A DNA stretch of 49,645 bases from an uncultured Streptomyces sp. (GTDB lineage Bacteria > Actinomycetota > Actinomycetes > Streptomycetales > Streptomycetaceae): contig NZ_CANLBS010000033.1 in NCBI RefSeq assembly GCF_947488945.1, forward strand, positions 1 to 49,645, read 5' to 3'. This document shows positions 1-8,291 of this stretch, piece after piece (position 1 is the stretch's first letter; each line of letters begins with the position of its first letter). The notes beneath the pieces were generated by a model, which saw only the letters and a list, made by a program, of their open reading frames with translations, was not told the origin of the DNA and did no database searches. The position numbers were made by a program, and so were the translations under genes.

Positions 1-96
1 GGGCAGCGGGCGGACGCGGGCGGGCGCGCGCGGGGCAGCGGGCGGACGCGGGCGGGCGCGCGCGGGGCAGCGGGCGGGCGCCGCTCCCCGCTGAGA
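1..96. repeat. 32-bp GC-rich tandem repeat
   Basis: A 32-bp unit built from GGGCAGCGGGCGGACG followed by a GC-only tail is repeated exactly at 1-32 and 33-64, and a third, diverging copy begins at 65. The array touches the window edge, so its true length is unknown. It contains no plausible coding frame and does not look like a Streptomyces telomere. Confidence 0.85.
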
Positions 97-378
97 AAAA
101 CAGACAACCCGGACACCTGGGAGGTCAAGCCGAGAGGCGGTCCGGGAAGCGGACCAGACCGCCCCAGGAGCCGCTGCGCGGCGGTCTGGCGGCCCACGCC
201 CCCCGGACCCACGGGAGCCCCAGGGCGGCAGAAGCGCGCTCACGGGGCCGAGGAGCAGCGGCCCGAGCCGATGACCCTCAACCCACCTCCGCTCACGCGG
301 AGAGCACGCCGACGTCCGCCGACGCGGGCGCAGGGCGTCCGGCCCACCTCCGCTCGCGTGGAGAGCACGCCCTTCTGG
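97..378. other. intergenic, with 29-bp direct repeat
   Basis: This stretch has no convincing gene. A 29-bp imperfect direct repeat beginning CCCACCTCCGCTC occurs at 282-310 and 343-371. Each copy contains a small CTCCGC/GCGGAG stem. These may act as weak terminators at the 3' end of the pentapeptide gene, which ends at 379. Confidence 0.5.
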
Positions 379-1590
379 TCACGCGCTGGAGGGCTCCGCT
401 TCCAGGGCTCTTCGTACGAGCGGGTTCTGTGCCAATTTCAGGGGCAGCTTGGTGGTTCGGTCGAGTCGCGCCTGCAAGAGCATTTTGACGTCGATACGTA
501 TGTCTCCCGCAAACGGGTCTTTGCGCAGGTCTGCGCCGCGCAGGTCAGCGCCTTTCAGTACGGCCCCTCTCAAATCTGCGCCACCGAGGTCCGCGCCCCG
601 CAAATCGGCCTCACTCAAATCCGTGCAGGTGAAATTTTCACACTTGGTCACCAGGCCCGTCAGGTTCGCCCCGCGTAGGTCTGCACCATTCAATCGGGTT
701 CTATTTACCCACGCGCCATACAGATTGGCATTGCGCAAATCCGCCCCGTCCATGAACGCGCCCCCCAGGAGAGCCATAGTCAGGTCCGCCCCCTTCAGGT
801 TCGCTTCGGGCATGGATGCGCCCTTCATGATCGCGTTGGACAAGTCCGAGCCGCCCAGGTCGATGCCGTCCATTCGCGCGCTTTCCAGGTTTGCAGACCC
901 AAGGACGACCCCACGCATGTAGGCGCCCTCCAGCCACGCTCCCCGCAGGTATACGTATGTGAGATCGATGACCGCGTCGCCCAGCTCTCCCTTTCTGTTG
1001 CCGTCCTCCATGACGGAAAGTGCGGATTCGATGTCCGCCGGCGCCCGCCACGCGATGCCCCTTTCCTTCGGCTTCAAGGCGTGTGCCCGAACGTAGGACG
1101 AGAGCACGTTCGTGATGGCCGTGCGATCTCCGGGAGAATCCCGCATAATATGCTGGAGTGCGTAAATTCCACCAATTCGGACATCCTGGGAGTCTTCTCC
1201 GAGATTTCCGACAGCCGAACTATATCGATCGGCTATCTGGCCCTGGCGGGTTATTGCCTGATCGCTGTTCACCTGCCTGATGGAAATCCAGGTGAAGGCG
1301 ACGACGGCGAGCGTGGCCAAGGAAGCCAGAAGGCTGACACTCCGTTCCAGCCATGAGGCCCATCCTCGGCCGCCGGTTTCCGTCGCACCAGAATCCTGGA
1401 TGGCCCGGGCGTCGCCGACCCTGATATCCGTGCGGCTCCGTTGCACTGCCCGACGGCGCTGTCCGACCTGTCGTGCTCCCAGCGGGGGGCGTATGCGCGC
1501 GGGCGCCTGCCGCCTTGCTCTGGCTGCGATCCGTCGCAGTTGACTGCCACGTAATCCCGGGCGCGGTATCTCCCCTGTCATGCAGTCCAT
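379..1590 (-). CDS. membrane-anchored pentapeptide-repeat protein
   Basis: From the ATG at 1590 the product is about 403 residues. A single hydrophobic segment lies near residues 80-107. It is followed by a conserved helical stretch with an RYSSAVGNLGE-like motif that is common in streptomycete members. The C-terminal half, about residues 205-360, is made of A(D/N)LRGAD-type pentapeptide repeats that form a right-handed beta-helix. Family members have very diverse roles, including DNA mimicry and scaffolding, and nothing here fixes a substrate. Start choice is uncertain: a GTG at 1653 and an ATG at 1581 are also in frame, and none has a good ribosome-binding site. The gene is divergent from, and at its 5' end close to, the lipoprotein gene. 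Confidence 0.8.
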   Translation of the reverse strand: MDCMTGEIPRPGLRGSQLRRIAARARRQAPARIRPPLGARQVGQRRRAVQRSRTDIRVGDARAIQDSGATETGGRGWASWLERSVSLLASLATLAVVAFTWISIRQVNSDQAITRQGQIADRYSSAVGNLGEDSQDVRIGGIYALQHIMRDSPGDRTAITNVLSSYVRAHALKPKERGIAWRAPADIESALSVMEDGNRKGELGDAVIDLTYVYLRGAWLEGAYMRGVVLGSANLESARMDGIDLGGSDLSNAIMKGASMPEANLKGADLTMALLGGAFMDGADLRNANLYGAWVNRTRLNGADLRGANLTGLVTKCENFTCTDLSEADLRGADLGGADLRGAVLKGADLRGADLRKDPFAGDIRIDVKMLLQARLDRTTKLPLKLAQNPLVRRALEAEPSSA

Positions 1591-1630
1591 TTGATCGCAC
1601 TCGACGGTCGTCCACTCGACGTTCACAGCA

Positions 1631-2267
1631 TTGGCGACACGAAGAGGGCTCACTTACCGCTGTCACGCTCGCCGCTCTCGCGCTCACCGGCTGCGGAAGC
1701 GAGCTCAGCGGCAGCGGTGCGCAGGGAGAGCCTGCCGGGGCCGTCGTGTCCGCGGCGACTCCCGCACCGTGCTCCCCCGAGCAGGCCGCGTTCGCCGCGC
1801 TGCTCGCCACGTACGCGCGGGACTGCCCTCCGGCCGACGGAACCCCGCTGGTACCCGCCGGCGAGAAACCGACCGGCCCAGTACCGACACTGAGCCTCGC
1901 GCCCGGGGAGACTCCCCCGGCCGACCCGATCGAGCCCGGCCCCGTCACCGGGCCCGCAGCCGAGCTCAGCGCCCGCGACTGGTGCACCGGCGGCCACCAC
2001 GAACAACGCACCATCGAGGCACTACTGAAAGTCCCGGACCCCACCCCCGCCAAGGTCCGCGAAACCCTGAACCGCCTCGGCTACACCGACAACCACATCC
2101 ACGGCCTCAAGCAGGACGGCGCCACCACCCGCTTCCACCTCGACCTCCGCGAAAACGGCGGCCAGCTCTGCCTCACAGGCGCGGCGGCAGGCGAAACCAC
2201 GGACGCCACCCTGTGCGTGGCCCCCGCCACCGGGCCCTTCACCGTCATCACGGAAGAACAGCCGTAA
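1631..2267 (+). CDS. secreted lipoprotein, signal peptide apparently frameshifted
   Basis: The mature part reads well from a lipobox (LALTGCGSE, cysteine encoded near 1692-1694) to the TAA at 2265-2267. The open frame contains no ATG, GTG or TTG between 1476 and the lipobox. In the neighbouring frame a TTG at 1631 starts MATRRGLT. Removing one T near 1654 would join this to TAVTLAALALTGCG and give a textbook signal peptide. I therefore infer a +1 frameshift (sequencing error or decay) in about 1650-1660; the span given is one base over a multiple of three for that reason. The mature protein has a Pro/Ala-rich linker and a C-terminal domain with three cysteines. Its function is unknown. Confidence 0.6.
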
Positions 2268-2349
2268 CCACCAGCGCCCCAGTTCAGTCGCCGCTGCCGC
2301 CACAGGTGGTCCTGTGCCGGCGTGGGCGCTTCGTACCGCCTGGCACACG

Positions 2350-2385
2350 GCTGCGGCCGCGCCCGGGAAGGGGTGCGGCCGCAGC
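2350..2385. terminator. hairpin terminator between convergent genes
   Basis: GCTGCGGCCGC at 2350-2360 pairs perfectly with GCGGCCGCAGC at 2375-2385 across a 14-nt loop. It sits between the ends of the lipoprotein gene (2267) and the M15 peptidase gene (2399), so it probably serves both. Confidence 0.75.
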
Positions 2386-2398
2386 GGGGTGGAACGCG

Positions 2399-3433
2399 TT
2401 ACCTCCAGGCGCAGTGGATGTGGGTGCTGTGGCCGGGGTCGCCGGGGCCGAGGACCTGGGTGGCGCCGAGGGCGGTGCAGAGCGTCATGACCTTCTTGTG
2501 GGGGGCGCCGCTGCCTACGTGGATGCCGTTGATGAAGTTGGCGTCGAAGGAGAGGCCCCGGTAGTGGTGGGAGCCCTTGCTGTGGACGCCGCCGACGAAC
2601 TCGGAGATCTGCAGGGTGTAGCCGTACTTGTCGTGCAGGGTGATCAGGGCGTGGAGCATGCGGGGGTCGAGTTGTACGCGCTTGTAGCCGACGTGGCTGT
2701 TCCCGCTGGTGGCGGCGCCGATGCCCTTCGCCATGTCGTGGATGTTCCGGTAGGCGGTGGAGCGGGAGTCGACGGTCTCGGAGTGGGTGCGCGCGTAGGT
2801 GATGCCGCGCGTGTTCAGGAGCTGGCGGGCCAGCGCGACGGATGTGCCGGCCGGCTTGCCGGTGGCGGGCTTGGCCGGGGCGGCCCTGTTGATCAGGGCG
2901 TTCCACGTCTTCGGGCCGACGATGCCGTCGGCCTTCAGCCGTGCCCCTGTCTGGAAGCTGCGGACCGCGCTCCTGGTGTTCTCTCCGAAGACGCCGTCGG
3001 TCTTTACGCCGAGTTGGACCTGGGCGGCCTTGACGGCGGATCCCTTCGCGCCGGTGCGCAGGGTGGGGGCGGTCAGCTTGCTCCAGGTGTTCGGTCCGAC
3101 GGCCCCGTCGGTCTTCAGGCCGGCGCGCTGCTGGAAGCTGCGGACCGCGGCCGCCGTCTTCTTGCCGAAGGCCCCGTCGGCCTTCACGGCGTGGCCGCGG
3201 GCAGCGAGCAGGTGCTGGAGCGTCAGGACGTCCGTGCCCCGGGAGCCGGTCTTCAGGACTGGCCAGGCGGGGAGCCTGGCGGCGTTGGTCGCTGCGTGGG
3301 CGCCCTCCCTCGTCGAGGCGTTGGTCGAGGCGCTGGCCTGGTCGCCGGTCGTACTGACCGCGCCGAGCGCGGCGCCGGCGAGGAGGGCGGCCGCGAGGCC
3401 CTGCAGCAGCGGGTTCCTGAGGTTCTTGCGCAT
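2399..3433 (-). CDS. secreted peptidoglycan-binding M15-type peptidase
   Basis: The 344-residue product starts at an ATG preceded by AAGGA. It has an export signal (MRKN, then hydrophobic residues 9-26). Two PG_binding_1 domains follow at about 58-120 and 127-181, each with the (A/K)DGxxG...(A/S)V(R)xFQ...GxVGPxTW pattern. Residues 195-344 resemble M15/VanY D,D-carboxypeptidases: the zinc motif H290-x-x-G-x-x-x-D297 is followed by a distal STHIH (His338/340). It likely cleaves peptide stems in the wall outside the membrane. It shares leader and binding modules with the enzyme encoded at 3808-4839 but has a different catalytic domain. Its upstream region carries the same GTTCC array as that gene. 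Confidence 0.85.
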   Translation of the reverse strand: MRKNLRNPLLQGLAAALLAGAALGAVSTTGDQASASTNASTREGAHAATNAARLPAWPVLKTGSRGTDVLTLQHLLAARGHAVKADGAFGKKTAAAVRSFQQRAGLKTDGAVGPNTWSKLTAPTLRTGAKGSAVKAAQVQLGVKTDGVFGENTRSAVRSFQTGARLKADGIVGPKTWNALINRAAPAKPATGKPAGTSVALARQLLNTRGITYARTHSETVDSRSTAYRNIHDMAKGIGAATSGNSHVGYKRVQLDPRMLHALITLHDKYGYTLQISEFVGGVHSKGSHHYRGLSFDANFINGIHVGSGAPHKKVMTLCTALGATQVLGPGDPGHSTHIHCAWR

Positions 3434-3759
3434 GTGGGTGTCCTTGTTCGTGTGGGGTGGCCGGCCGCGTACGGCGGCGGCGTGGGGTGTTTCGCCGGCC
3501 TGCTGGGCGGCGGTGACGAGGTGAAGAGTCGGCGTACCGCTGTTCCGTTGGAAGCCCGGTCCGTGTTCCAGGCGTTCCGTCTGTTCCGGTGTTCCGGGCG
3601 TCGTGTTGCGCAGGCCTGTGAACTGGGAGAACGGCGGGCTGCTGGAACGGTGGAACGCGACGGTCAGCGGGTGATGCGCCGGGCGTCGGGCTGGAGGTCC
3701 GCTCCGGACCGGGGGTCTGGGCGGGAGTGGGGGTGGGCTCGTAGCGGTGCGGGAAACGG
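3434..3759. other. intergenic region upstream of the M15 gene
   Basis: There is no gene here. It holds the leader of the M15-type gene (ribosome-binding site next to 3433), the GTTCC array listed separately, and two GGAAC copies in the opposite sense at 3644-3648 and 3652-3656. Ordinary promoter boxes could not be assigned. Confidence 0.6.
3542..3595 (-). promoter_or_regulatory. GTTCC repeat array upstream of M15 gene
   Basis: GTTCC occurs at 3542, 3565, 3574, 3583 and 3591 (start positions), giving spacings of 23, 9, 9 and 8. A closely similar block lies at 4949-5004 upstream of the paralogous gene, with conserved flanks (TGACGAG and GTACCG on the left). Near-helical phasing and duplication with the promoter suggest an operator array; the binding protein is not known from sequence. 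Confidence 0.6.
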
Positions 3760-3794
3760 CGACCGCCCCCGGCAGGTGCTGCCGGGGGCGGTCG
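3760..3794 (-). terminator. strong hairpin terminator
   Basis: CGACCGCCCCCGGCA at 3760-3774 pairs with TGCCGGGGGCGGTCG at 3780-3794 across a 5-nt loop. It lies 14 bases after the stop of the L,D-transpeptidase gene. Confidence 0.85.
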
Positions 3795-3807
3795 GGGTGA
3801 GAGCGGG

Positions 3808-4839
3808 TCAGCTGACGTAAAGCGTGAGGTTCTTGGGCCAGCGGGCCTGGTCGAGGCGCTTGAAGAGGTCCTTGATGTCGCCCGGCGTGAGCTTGATGCA
3901 GCCGAGGGACTTGTAGTCGTTGGCGCCGTCCCAGCGGTCGGAGTCGTCGTGGTGGGGGGTGTCCTTGCCCTGGCCTCCGTTGCGGGTCATCTCGCTGTGG
4001 ATGAACAGGTCGGTCCGGGTGACGTTGCCGGTCCTGCAGGGCTTGTTCGGGAGCTGGATGGCGTAGCCGTCGATGGCGTTGCCGTCGCGGTTGGTGAAGT
4101 GGGCCTGCACCTTGTACGAGCCGCTGGGCAGCCAGCCCAGCCCGGAGGCGCACTCGTCCGTGTTCTTCCCGGAGCCGGCGCGCCAGGACTTGAGCGTCTT
4201 GCCGTCGCGCACGAGGGAGAGCTTGGAGTAGGTGGGGTACTTCCTGTTCTTCTGGAACTGGAGGGAGTAGCCCTTGATGGCCGGCTTGGCGAAGGAGCCG
4301 GTGATGAGGGCGTTCCACGTCCTGGCGTCGGCGGTGCCGGTCGCCGGGAGGTTCTTCCTGGTCTGGAGGGTGCGGACGGCGGCGGCGGTCTTCTTGCCGT
4401 AGATGCCGTCGGCCTTGAGGCCGAGCTGGACCTGGAGTGCCTTGACCGCGGACCCCTTGGCGCCGGTGCGCAGGGTGAAGGCGGTCAGCTTGCTCCAGGT
4501 CTTCGGTCCGACGGCCCCATCGGCCTTCAGGCGGGTCCGCTGCTGGAAGGCCGCGACGGCGGCCCGGGTCTTCTTGCCGTAGGCGCCGTCCGGGTTCACG
4601 GCGTGGCCGCGGGCCGTGAGCAGGTGCTGCACGGTCACGACGTCGGTGCCGCGGGAGCCGGTCTTCAGTACCGGCCACACGCCCTGGAACCCGGTCGGCG
4701 AGGCGGGGGTGCCGTAGGAGCCGGGCTTGCTGGATGCGTTGGCCTCGTCGCCGGTGGCGTTGACCGCGCCGAGCGCGCCGCCGGCGAGGAGAGCGGCCGC
4801 GAGGCCCTGCAGGAGAAGGTTCCTGACGTTCTTTCGCAT
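3808..4839 (-). CDS. secreted peptidoglycan-binding L,D-transpeptidase-like enzyme (YkuD type)
   Basis: The 343-residue product begins with a leader almost identical to that of the neighbouring M15 protein (MRKNVRN, hydrophobic 9-26). It has two PG_binding_1 domains at about 57-118 and 125-180. Residues 188-343 contain the YkuD signature: DLFIHSE (His281) and SLGCIKL (catalytic Cys314). Such enzymes form or exchange 3-3 crosslinks at meso-diaminopimelate in the wall. The usual HGC is LGC here, as in several divergent members, so the exact reaction is uncertain. The first ATG gives the best start because it opens the signal peptide shared with the paralogue. The gene is divergent from the transmembrane HTH protein at 5079. 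Confidence 0.85.
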   Translation of the reverse strand: MRKNVRNLLLQGLAAALLAGGALGAVNATGDEANASSKPGSYGTPASPTGFQGVWPVLKTGSRGTDVVTVQHLLTARGHAVNPDGAYGKKTRAAVAAFQQRTRLKADGAVGPKTWSKLTAFTLRTGAKGSAVKALQVQLGLKADGIYGKKTAAAVRTLQTRKNLPATGTADARTWNALITGSFAKPAIKGYSLQFQKNRKYPTYSKLSLVRDGKTLKSWRAGSGKNTDECASGLGWLPSGSYKVQAHFTNRDGNAIDGYAIQLPNKPCRTGNVTRTDLFIHSEMTRNGGQGKDTPHHDDSDRWDGANDYKSLGCIKLTPGDIKDLFKRLDQARWPKNLTLYVS

Positions 4840-4948
4840 GTTCGTCCCTCGATCACGTGACCACGCCCCCTACTGGTGGGGGAGGCATGGGAGCGGTTGC
4901 GCCGCCCGGCCGGGCGGCGCTGACGAGAGGAAGGTTCGGGGTACCGGC

Positions 4949-5004
4949 GTTCCATCGGTAGCCTGATCCACATTCCATGCCGTTCCGCCTGTTCCACACG
5001 TTCC
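4949..5004. promoter_or_regulatory. GTTCC repeat array in divergent promoter region
   Basis: GTTCC lies at 4949, 4982, 4991 and 5000, with an ATTCC variant at 4972, so the copies from 4972 onward sit 9-10 bases apart. The block matches 3542-3595 in order, spacing and flanks. It is in the only intergenic space between the L,D-transpeptidase gene (minus) and the transmembrane HTH gene (plus), so it could control both. Confidence 0.6.
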
Positions 5005-5078
5005 AAAAGGCTCTCTGACCTGCGGAAACAAAGGATGCTGGAACACGCGGTTTTCCATGATCGTGTCGAGGGGGACGC

Positions 5079-6566
5079 GTGCTGTCCAAGGACGAGGGAC
5101 GCCGGAGCGGGAATCTGCCGGAGGTCGAGGCCCTGCGGGCCGCGCTGGTACGGCTCAGACAGGAGAGAGGCCTCTCCCTGACCGCGCTGGCCCACGACAG
5201 CCATATCTCACGGTCGACGTGGAACCGGGTGCTGAGAGGCGAGTCGTTCCCGCCCCGCAAGGAGATCGAACGGCTCAGCAGAAGACCCCGGTTCGACGCG
5301 CAGCATCTGGTGGGGCTGTGGGAGGCCGCCGACGCGGCCATCAAGAAGGCCGCCGCCACGGGGGGCGGGGTACCGCCGATCCCGGCCGACGGCGACACCG
5401 CCCCGGGGCCGCCGGCCGCGGCGGGCGCCGTCCAGGCACCATCAACCGGTGCCACCGCTCCCAAGGCCGCGGCGGCGGCCGGCGTCTTGGGCGGGGGCGT
5501 TCCGGCACCTGGCGGACAGGCCCGTCCGGAAACCAGTGCGGCGGCCAGGACCGGCAGGAACGCTGCTCCGCCGGCTGCGGCCGGCCACGAACAGGACACT
5601 GCCGCCGGCGCACGGGCCGGGACGGGCTCCGAAGACGTTCCACCATCCGCTCCGCGGTCCGTTCCACCCACCGCGGCAACGGACCAGCAGCCCGTACCGG
5701 CCCGACCGGACGCCCAGCCTCAGGACACCCCGCCGGCATCCGAAGGCGAACCGGGCACCAAGACGGCCGCGCCGGTGGACGCACCCGCCGGCCCCGCTCC
5801 GGAACGCGGTACCGAAAGCAGGGCCGCCAGCCGGCGGTCCGCCGCACCCACCTCCACGCACACGCCCGCGGCCAGGACAAGCAGGGCCGCGAAGCTGGCG
5901 ATCCTCTTCCTGGCGCTCCTGGTGGTCCTGCTCGTCGGCCGGTGGGCCGCCATGCCCGACACCGGCAAGCACAACTCCGCCACACCCGGCACCTCGCTGC
6001 CCGGCACCACCGGCGAACCCCTGCCCGACACCACCGGGAACGCCGACGAAGGGGCGGACGGCGGGGACGTGGGAGACGAGAAGCCCCAGGACACTCCCCG
6101 GCCCTCCGGCGAGCCGACAGCGGGAAGAGACAACACACCGCAGGACCTCCCCACCACCGGCCCCGACGGACCCCCAGAGCCCGGGGCCCCGTCCGGCAGT
6201 CAAAACCCCGCTCCCCGGGCAGGCCAGACGCCCCAGGAAGACGAAGCGCCCCCAGCCTCCCCGGACCCGACCACCGCGACGACAGACGCCTCGCTCGGTA
6301 CCGCCGGGCGCACCGCCTGCGCCCACTACAAGCCCAACCGCCGCGTGATCCTGGCCAAGGGCATGGTCGGCACCAACGTCGCCCAGGTCCAGTGCCTCCT
6401 CAACCACAACTACGACTACAACCTCACCGAGGACGGCAAGTTCGGCACCGGCACCGAATCCGGCGTCAAAGCGATCCAGCGGTGCTCCGGCATCACCGCC
6501 GACGGCAAAGTCGGACCCGCCACCTGGAAATACCTCGACTACCCCACACCCACCTGCGGCCACTGA
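5079..6566 (+). CDS. transmembrane HTH regulator with external peptidoglycan-binding domain
   Basis: The 495-residue product starts at a GTG, 3 bases after a GAGGGGGA ribosome-binding site. Residues 16-70 form an XRE-type helix-turn-helix (LSLTALAHDSHISRSTWNRVL). A long Pro/Ala/Thr-rich linker follows. One strong membrane segment lies at about 270-290 with arginines and a lysine on its N-terminal side, predicting a cytoplasmic N-terminus. A second Pro-rich stalk leads to a PG_binding_1 domain at about 425-490 (DGKFG, DGKVGPATW). This layout fits a one-component sensor that binds wall material outside and DNA inside. Its position beside two peptidoglycan-binding wall enzymes, with shared GTTCC arrays, suggests it regulates them; that part is inference. 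Confidence 0.85.
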   Translation: MLSKDEGRRSGNLPEVEALRAALVRLRQERGLSLTALAHDSHISRSTWNRVLRGESFPPRKEIERLSRRPRFDAQHLVGLWEAADAAIKKAAATGGGVPPIPADGDTAPGPPAAAGAVQAPSTGATAPKAAAAAGVLGGGVPAPGGQARPETSAAARTGRNAAPPAAAGHEQDTAAGARAGTGSEDVPPSAPRSVPPTAATDQQPVPARPDAQPQDTPPASEGEPGTKTAAPVDAPAGPAPERGTESRAASRRSAAPTSTHTPAARTSRAAKLAILFLALLVVLLVGRWAAMPDTGKHNSATPGTSLPGTTGEPLPDTTGNADEGADGGDVGDEKPQDTPRPSGEPTAGRDNTPQDLPTTGPDGPPEPGAPSGSQNPAPRAGQTPQEDEAPPASPDPTTATTDASLGTAGRTACAHYKPNRRVILAKGMVGTNVAQVQCLLNHNYDYNLTEDGKFGTGTESGVKAIQRCSGITADGKVGPATWKYLDYPTPTCGH

Positions 6567-6710
6567 CCCACCATGCCTCCACCACCCGACACAGCCCGGG
6601 CGGGCCGCCTGGGCCCGCACGCGGCCGGAGCAAGCGCGGCCACGGCCGCCAGCCGCAGCCGGCTTCCGCACCGGGCGCCTGCGCCTCACTGAACGGCTTG
6701 AATCCGGGGA

Positions 6711-8081
6711 TCAGCGCAGGAAGCCGAAGAGACCGTTCCTCCCGGCTTCCTCCCGCCCCTGTGGCTCCCCGGCGGCGCGAACCTCTACGGCCTCCCGTGC
6801 ACGGTTCTTGGCGCTGGTGCAGACACCGCAGTCACCACCCGGGGGCCCCGAGGGTGCGGTCTCCCAGCCGTCGCCGGCCCGGACTTCACGGCCGCAGGTC
6901 GGGCACGCCCACGCCGCCGCCTTCTCCCGGGCCCGGACGGCCTCCCGCTCCTGGCGCTCGCGCTCCTCCCGGGCGTGGTGCTCGGTGCGGCGCTGTTCTT
7001 CGCGGGTGTGGAAAGCGCGGTGGTCGTCGGGGTTGTCGAGGGCGGTTTCGAGGGTCTGCCAGGCAGGGTGTCCGTAGCGCCACCAGACCGGCCCGTGGGG
7101 GCCGTGCTGCCGGAGGCGGGCCAGGGTGGTCGTGAGGACGGGAATCGTCGCGGTGTAGTCGCGGTAGCCGTCCCTGGCGGTGCGGTCGTGGCTGCTGCCG
7201 CCGGTCCAGGTGCCCTGCCAGCAGTCGGTGGACAGGTCGCGGATCGCGGTCATGCGGTTCATGACGACCTCGGGGCTGACGTCCTTGGCGAAGACGAGGG
7301 CCAGGGGCGGGTAGCCGTCGTGGTGGGAGTCGTCCCACAGCGTCGACCAGAACGGCACCTCACGGCCCTGGTGGTCCTTGGCGGTGCGCCGGAAGAAGCG
7401 GCGGTAGCCGTCGATCTTCCGGGCGACGACCGCGGACGGTTCGGTGTGGTTGTCGACCTCCACGAACATCACCGGGACCCCGTCCTCCGGCGCCCGCAGC
7501 ACCGCGTCCGCGCGCAGGCTCCCCCGCGCCGGTGTCGTGAACGTCCCCGACACCGGCAACGGCACCTCGGTCTCCCAGCCCCGCAGATGCCCCAGCCCCG
7601 GGGGCCGGGCCGGCAGGATCCGGGCCGGGGCGGGCACCGCACCGGTGGTGGTGGTGCGGCGGGCGACGGGCTTCGTCGGCAGGGGCGGGGACTGGCGGAA
7701 CGCGTCGATCGTGTCCGTCACCGCCAGCGCGTGCGGGGCCCCGGCCATCGCCGCCTCCCTCGCGGTGCCGCCCATCTCCCGCACCGGACGCCCCACCTCC
7801 GACGCCGCCGACGCCAGCCCGGCCGGGGTCAGGTTCCACACGTCCCGCCACACCGGCCGCCCCGACGCCGCCAGAAACGACGTCCGGCCCACCGACTCCA
7901 CAAGACCGGCCGACCGCAGGTCCTTGCACGCGTTACGGACCGTCTGCACATCCACGGTTCCCGGCAGCACCAGCTGCCGCAACTGCTCCGCCGTCGCGAC
8001 CTTCACAATCCCCAGCGCCAGCAGCACCAGGCCCCGGCTCTTCCCCGTCGACTTGTACGGCCACGCACTCGCCCCACCCAT
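6711..8081 (-). CDS. replication-relaxation family (plasmid mobilisation) protein
   Basis: From the ATG at 8081, preceded by a GAGGGAG ribosome-binding site, the product is 456 residues. The N-terminal 90 residues form a winged-helix with a (T/V)RN(A/C)xxDLxxxGLV pattern. The central part has the conserved VMFVEVDNHTEP...VARKIDGYRRFF region typical of Replic_Relax/MobC-like proteins of actinobacterial plasmids, where this segment is nuclease-like in appearance. A long basic and acidic helix (about 370-405) precedes a C-terminal CPTC...CGVC zinc ribbon. The likely role is DNA processing at plasmid origins. An in-frame GTG at 8195 exists but has a weaker start context. The 12-bp repeats lie upstream. 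Confidence 0.75.
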   Translation of the reverse strand: MGGASAWPYKSTGKSRGLVLLALGIVKVATAEQLRQLVLPGTVDVQTVRNACKDLRSAGLVESVGRTSFLAASGRPVWRDVWNLTPAGLASAASEVGRPVREMGGTAREAAMAGAPHALAVTDTIDAFRQSPPLPTKPVARRTTTTGAVPAPARILPARPPGLGHLRGWETEVPLPVSGTFTTPARGSLRADAVLRAPEDGVPVMFVEVDNHTEPSAVVARKIDGYRRFFRRTAKDHQGREVPFWSTLWDDSHHDGYPPLALVFAKDVSPEVVMNRMTAIRDLSTDCWQGTWTGGSSHDRTARDGYRDYTATIPVLTTTLARLRQHGPHGPVWWRYGHPAWQTLETALDNPDDHRAFHTREEQRRTEHHAREERERQEREAVRAREKAAAWACPTCGREVRAGDGWETAPSGPPGGDCGVCTSAKNRAREAVEVRAAGEPQGREEAGRNGLFGFLR

Positions 8082-8291
8082 ACCGCCAACTCCCTCTCCC
8101 CCACCACCGGCACCCGGCGGCACCGGCACGGCCACGCGGCCCGGGCGGCTGCCCGCGGCCCGCACCCCGACGACCGGCCGGCCCCCTTTCACCACAAACT
8201 TCAGCGGTCAAAGAGGGTCGTCGGCGTCACCGGCAGGCCCTGAAACGGACGCTGACCTGCACCGCAACCGGCCCGCCCGGCCATGATCACT

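Noticed and set aside
1..120. Telomere of a linear replicon at the left end
   Set aside because: The repeats are direct, GC-only and lack the nested palindromes expected of Streptomyces telomeres.
271..922. Plus-strand ORFs opposite the pentapeptide gene
   Set aside because: They mirror the five-residue periodicity of the minus-strand gene (repeated SAP/RRS patterns) and have no ribosome-binding site.
2399..4678. A single 759-residue minus-strand ORF spanning both wall-enzyme genes
   Set aside because: Its first half is an Arg/His/Pro-rich out-of-frame reading of the L,D-transpeptidase gene; the real M15 protein starts at 3433 with a signal peptide and ribosome-binding site.
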